Source of the DNA: Candidatus Kuenenia stuttgartensis
GTDB taxonomy: Bacteria; Planctomycetota; Planctomycetia; Pirellulales; UBA1268
Length of the DNA stretch: 43,738 nucleotides
Direction: 5' to 3'
Assembly (NCBI GenBank): GCA_945870505.1
Contig: CAMBSN010000017.1
Span: forward strand, 1 to 43,738
Shown: piece by piece, positions 41,966 to 43,738 of the stretch
Numbering within the stretch: the stretch's first letter is position 1
Layout of the letters: every line of letters starts with the position of its first letter
Position numbers and translations under genes: made by a program
The notes under the pieces: model-generated
The model's input: the letters and a program-made list of their open reading frames with translations, nothing else
Told to the model about the DNA's origin: nothing
The model's database searches: none

Positions 41966-43180
41966 TCAGGAGGACGTTGCGATCGCGGTCAATTCATCCG
42001 CGAGGAGCGAGAGCGGCACCTGGAACCGGCCGCCGGGCAGTGGCCGGCGTTCGCCATCGAGCGTCACGAGCAGCATGGGTTCGAGTGGCTGAACGGTTTT
42101 CAGGAGGCCGGGCGGGATCGCGGCCCCCAGGGCAGCGTGCCCGCCGAGTTTCGCCTCGATCGGGATCCATAACGGGCCTCGATGGCATGTCTCGAGCCGC
42201 ACCAGGAAGTCGAGTTCCTCGCCATCGCGGGTGCGCCACAGGAAGATTTCGATGCCGAGCAGGCGATGATCGCGGCAGCGGACAAGCTCTGCAAAGACCG
42301 CCGTCTCGAAGAGTGGTCCCATCTGCGGGCTCACGAGCAGCGGCTCGAGGCTCCGCCAGCCTTGAAGCCGCGTGACGACACCCACATCGACGAAAAACAC
42401 CTTCGGCGTACTGACGAGTCGCTTGTTGAGATTGCTTGCATAGGGCTGCACGAACGCGACAACGCCATTCTCGGCCAGGAGCGAGATCCACTCCTGAACG
42501 GTCGATCCCTTGACACCAGCTTGCTGTCCGATTTCGGATGCGTTGAGCAGTTGGCCGGAGCGGGCGGCCAACAATCCGAGAAAGGTACGAAACTCTCGCA
42601 GCTTCGCGATTCCGGCGGTCGCGGCGACGTCCTTCTCGATGAAGGTGCGAACGTGATCGTCGAGATAACGCACGGGGTCGAGCTCAGGCCGCGCATGCAA
42701 CTCCGGCCAGCCGCCCCGCATGAAGAGTTCTCGGGAGGCAATCCCGGCGCGTTGCAGCTCGGCTGCCGACAAGGTGTGAAGCCGGAAGTAGTTCGCCCGC
42801 CCTGACAGCGTTTCCTTGGCGGCCCGATCGAGCTGCGTGGCGTTCGATCCAGTCACCCAGATCGGCGGAATCGTCGAGCCGGCCCGCCGCGCACGGTCGA
42901 TTCGGAGCTTCAGTTCGGCGAGCAGTCCCGGCGCCTCCTGGATCTCGTCGATGAGCGTGGGCCGAAGTTCCGGCCCCAGGGCCAGCGCCGGTTCCCGGTC
43001 GGCAAGCGCCCGGGTTTGGGTGTCGTCGAGGAAGAGGTCGAGGAGGGGCCCTGGGTGGCCCGAGCGGCTGAGCCGCTGCCCGAGCGACGTTTTGCCGCAC
43101 TGCCGCGGACCAATGAGAATCCGAACGGGCAGAGCCCGATGCGGCTCGAAAAAACGCTCAAAATCTCGCTGAAACCACAT
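41966..43180 (-). CDS. AAA-family ATPase with DUF4143 domain
   Basis: A 404-residue protein of the AAA_14/DUF4143 class. The P-loop GPRQCGKT is at 24-31 and Walker B TLIDEIQEAPGLL at 75-87. Sensor-like GSNATQL follows. Residues about 200-245 form a winged-helix-like segment (ASEIGQQAGVKGSTVQEWISLLAENGV). The C-terminal part is a DUF4143 nuclease-like region: FETAVFAELVRCRDHRLLGIEIFLWRTRDGEELDFLV has the E-x-D-x-hydrophobic pattern of PD-(D/E)xK folds, and a later IPIEAKLG supplies the E-x-K. These ATPases are common, mobile and of unknown role. The start coincides with a 33-base dyad. Confidence 0.92.
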   Translation of the reverse strand: MWFQRDFERFFEPHRALPVRILIGPRQCGKTSLGQRLSRSGHPGPLLDLFLDDTQTRALADREPALALGPELRPTLIDEIQEAPGLLAELKLRIDRARRAGSTIPPIWVTGSNATQLDRAAKETLSGRANYFRLHTLSAAELQRAGIASRELFMRGGWPELHARPELDPVRYLDDHVRTFIEKDVAATAGIAKLREFRTFLGLLAARSGQLLNASEIGQQAGVKGSTVQEWISLLAENGVVAFVQPYASNLNKRLVSTPKVFFVDVGVVTRLQGWRSLEPLLVSPQMGPLFETAVFAELVRCRDHRLLGIEIFLWRTRDGEELDFLVRLETCHRGPLWIPIEAKLGGHAALGAAIPPGLLKTVQPLEPMLLVTLDGERRPLPGGRFQVPLSLLADELTAIATSS

Positions 43181-43183
43181 GGC

Positions 43184-43216
43184 TGGCTATTTTACGCTGG
43201 CAGCGACAAATAGCCA
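43184..43216. promoter_or_regulatory. 33-base dyad at the start of the ATPase gene
   Basis: TGGCTATTT (43184-43192) pairs exactly with AAATAGCCA (43208-43216), and the centre CGCTGGCAGCG (43195-43205) is itself a perfect palindrome. Only the two-base spacers do not match. It lies three bases upstream of the ATPase ATG (43178-43180, minus strand), so it could be an operator or an mRNA hairpin over the initiation site. Confidence 0.6.
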
Positions 43217-43242
43217 ACGCGTGCTGTCCCCCCCTTACTGCG

Positions 43243-43268
43243 ATATCGGGGACGGGAGCGATTTTTGG
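43243..43268. repeat. GGGACGGGAGCGA dispersed repeat, copy 3
   Basis: TCGGGGACGGGAGCGA at 43246-43261, identical over 16 bases to copy 1. A single TTCCCGATTCGTGCGC unit follows at 43278-43293. Confidence 0.75.
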
Positions 43269-43330
43269 TAGCCCTATTTCCCGATTCGTGCGCACTACGC
43301 TTGTTTGAGGTCGTGGGCAAGCTGCCGAGT

Positions 43331-43401
43331 GGGGCGATTCGCTCCACCCCCTGGGGCGAATCGCTCCACCCCCCCGGCCTCAACTGGAGCGAATCGCTCC
43401 A
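43331..43401. promoter_or_regulatory. Three dyad sites upstream of the right-edge gene
   Basis: Dyads centred at 43338, 43360 and 43393 share GCGA-N-TCGC with CTCCA on the right. The third, TGGAGCGAATCGCTCCA at 43385-43401, is perfect. The spacings of 22 and 33 bases are close to two and three helical turns. The nearest is about 50 bases ahead of the -24 element. Confidence 0.6.
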
Positions 43402-43417
43402 GCGCCGGGGCACTTCT

Positions 43418-43432
43418 TCCCGATTCGTGCGC
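43418..43432. repeat. TTCCCGATTCGTGCGC unit next to the right-edge promoter
   Basis: A copy of the 16-base unit (CGATTCGTGCGC at 43421-43432) ends 11 bases before TGGCACG. This is the arrangement seen upstream of the PEP-CTERM gene. Confidence 0.75.
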
Positions 43433-43443
43433 GCTTCGGGGTT

Positions 43444-43459
43444 TGGCACGGGATGTGCA
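43444..43459 (+). promoter_or_regulatory. Sigma-54 (-24/-12) promoter of the right-edge gene
   Basis: TGGCACG at 43444-43450, four bases, then GTGCA at 43455-43459, with GG and GC ten bases apart. Transcription would start near 43470, leaving a leader of about 145 bases. Confidence 0.68.
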
Positions 43460-43615
43460 TTTATTTCCTGACATGAGCCGAGCCGCGAGGTCGGTTGCCA
43501 CTGGGGCCATGAGGGCTACTGGGGCGACCGTTCGCGGGCCGCTGCTCCATGCCCGTCTGCAAGGTTTTTCGTTCCCTTCCAACTCATTTTCGATCCCACC
43601 AAAGGAGATTCTCTC

Positions 43616-43738
43616 ATGAAGAGGTTTTTGAGTTCGTGCGCCCGTCTGCCCCGCGTTGGCTTTGCCGTCGCTCTGGATGCCCTCCCTTCGCTCCCTACCA
43701 GCAAACAGCAGACGCTCGCGATCGTGCTCCTCACTGTT
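43616..43738 (+). CDS. Start of an unidentified gene, cut by the window edge (partial)
   Basis: Forty-one codons are open to the window end. AAAGGAG at 43601-43607 is the strongest ribosome binding site in the window and lies eight bases from the ATG. The visible peptide begins Met-Lys-Arg-Phe-Leu and reaches a hydrophobic TLAIVLLTV at the end, which may be an unusually long signal peptide. The upstream module is shared with the PEP-CTERM gene, so an exported surface protein, possibly another PEP-CTERM protein, is likely. That is inference from the promoter, since no sorting signal is visible. Confidence 0.65.
   Translation, partial: MKRFLSSCARLPRVGFAVALDALPSLPTSKQQTLAIVLLTV

Noticed and set aside
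41867..42172. 101-codon open frame on the plus strand after the cupin gene
   Set aside because: It starts in the cupin tail, crosses the repeats and runs antisense to the ATPase.
43192..43449. 85-codon open frame on the minus strand in the right-edge regulatory region
   Set aside because: The peptide is a translation of the dyads and 20-bp units; promoter elements explain the sequence.
43473..43619. 48-codon frame starting in the leader and overlapping the right-edge start (ATGA)
   Set aside because: No ribosome binding site and no recognisable features; a leader peptide cannot be excluded but is not supported.
1..43738. tRNA, rRNA or insertion sequences
   Set aside because: I found no cloverleaf-like stretch with a TTC-rich T arm, no rRNA motif and no transposase reading frame.

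Overview
The window is about 67% GC and reads as a planctomycete chromosome (Pirellulales-like). The evidence is a DUF1559 pseudopilin-like protein, a secreted DUF1080 protein, a PEP-CTERM protein, a single-chain class II glycyl-tRNA synthetase, UbiE/UbiX/UbiA genes of menaquinone synthesis, and several families of short palindromic repeats. No rRNA, tRNA, CRISPR array or insertion sequence was seen. Most genes are on the + strand and packed with ATGA/GTGA overlaps.

Layout: (1) 1-4501 is a surface-glycan type operon. It holds the end of an RmlD-like reductase, a sugar C-methyltransferase-like protein, two small paralogous membrane proteins, a GT2 glycosyltransferase and an LhgO-like FAD enzyme, and it closes with a probable intrinsic terminator at 4554-4580. 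A large membrane protein, possibly a GT-C glycosyltransferase, follows. (2) 6511-9815 on the minus strand holds a TIM-barrel sugar isomerase, glyS and a ComB-like phosphatase, with a long inverted repeat between the last two. (3) 9994-13583 on the plus strand holds an APC permease, a YheT-type hydrolase and a DUF1080 protein. (4) 14092-16433 is menG-ubiX-ubiA, bracketed on both sides by CAGGTTG/CAACCTG palindromes. (5) 16596-18641 on the minus strand is a LytS/LytR-type two-component pair. (6) 18989-38778 is a long sugar-metabolism region: tal-pgi, a chlorite dismutase-like gene coupled to a cytochrome b/sulfite-oxidase fusion, a GH63 enzyme, a DUF2090 aldolase-like protein, gnd-tkt-zwf-HAD-rpiA, glgX, an NDH-2-like flavoprotein and a ROK glucokinase. 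Together these cover glycogen/glucan release, glucose phosphorylation and both branches of the pentose phosphate pathway. (7) 38779 to the end holds a PEP-CTERM protein, a DUF1559 protein, a cupin, a DUF4143 ATPase and the start of another gene.

The two most notable observations are these. First, the PEP-CTERM gene and the gene cut by the right edge share one composite upstream module: a dyad TGGAGCGAATCGCTCCA, then TTCCCGATTCGTGCGC, then a sigma-54 type -24/-12 element. The same 20-bp unit forms a six-copy tandem array upstream of tal. Second, a compact chlorite dismutase-like protein that keeps both key active-site residues is translationally coupled to a membrane cytochrome b fused to a molybdopterin sulfite-oxidase-type domain.
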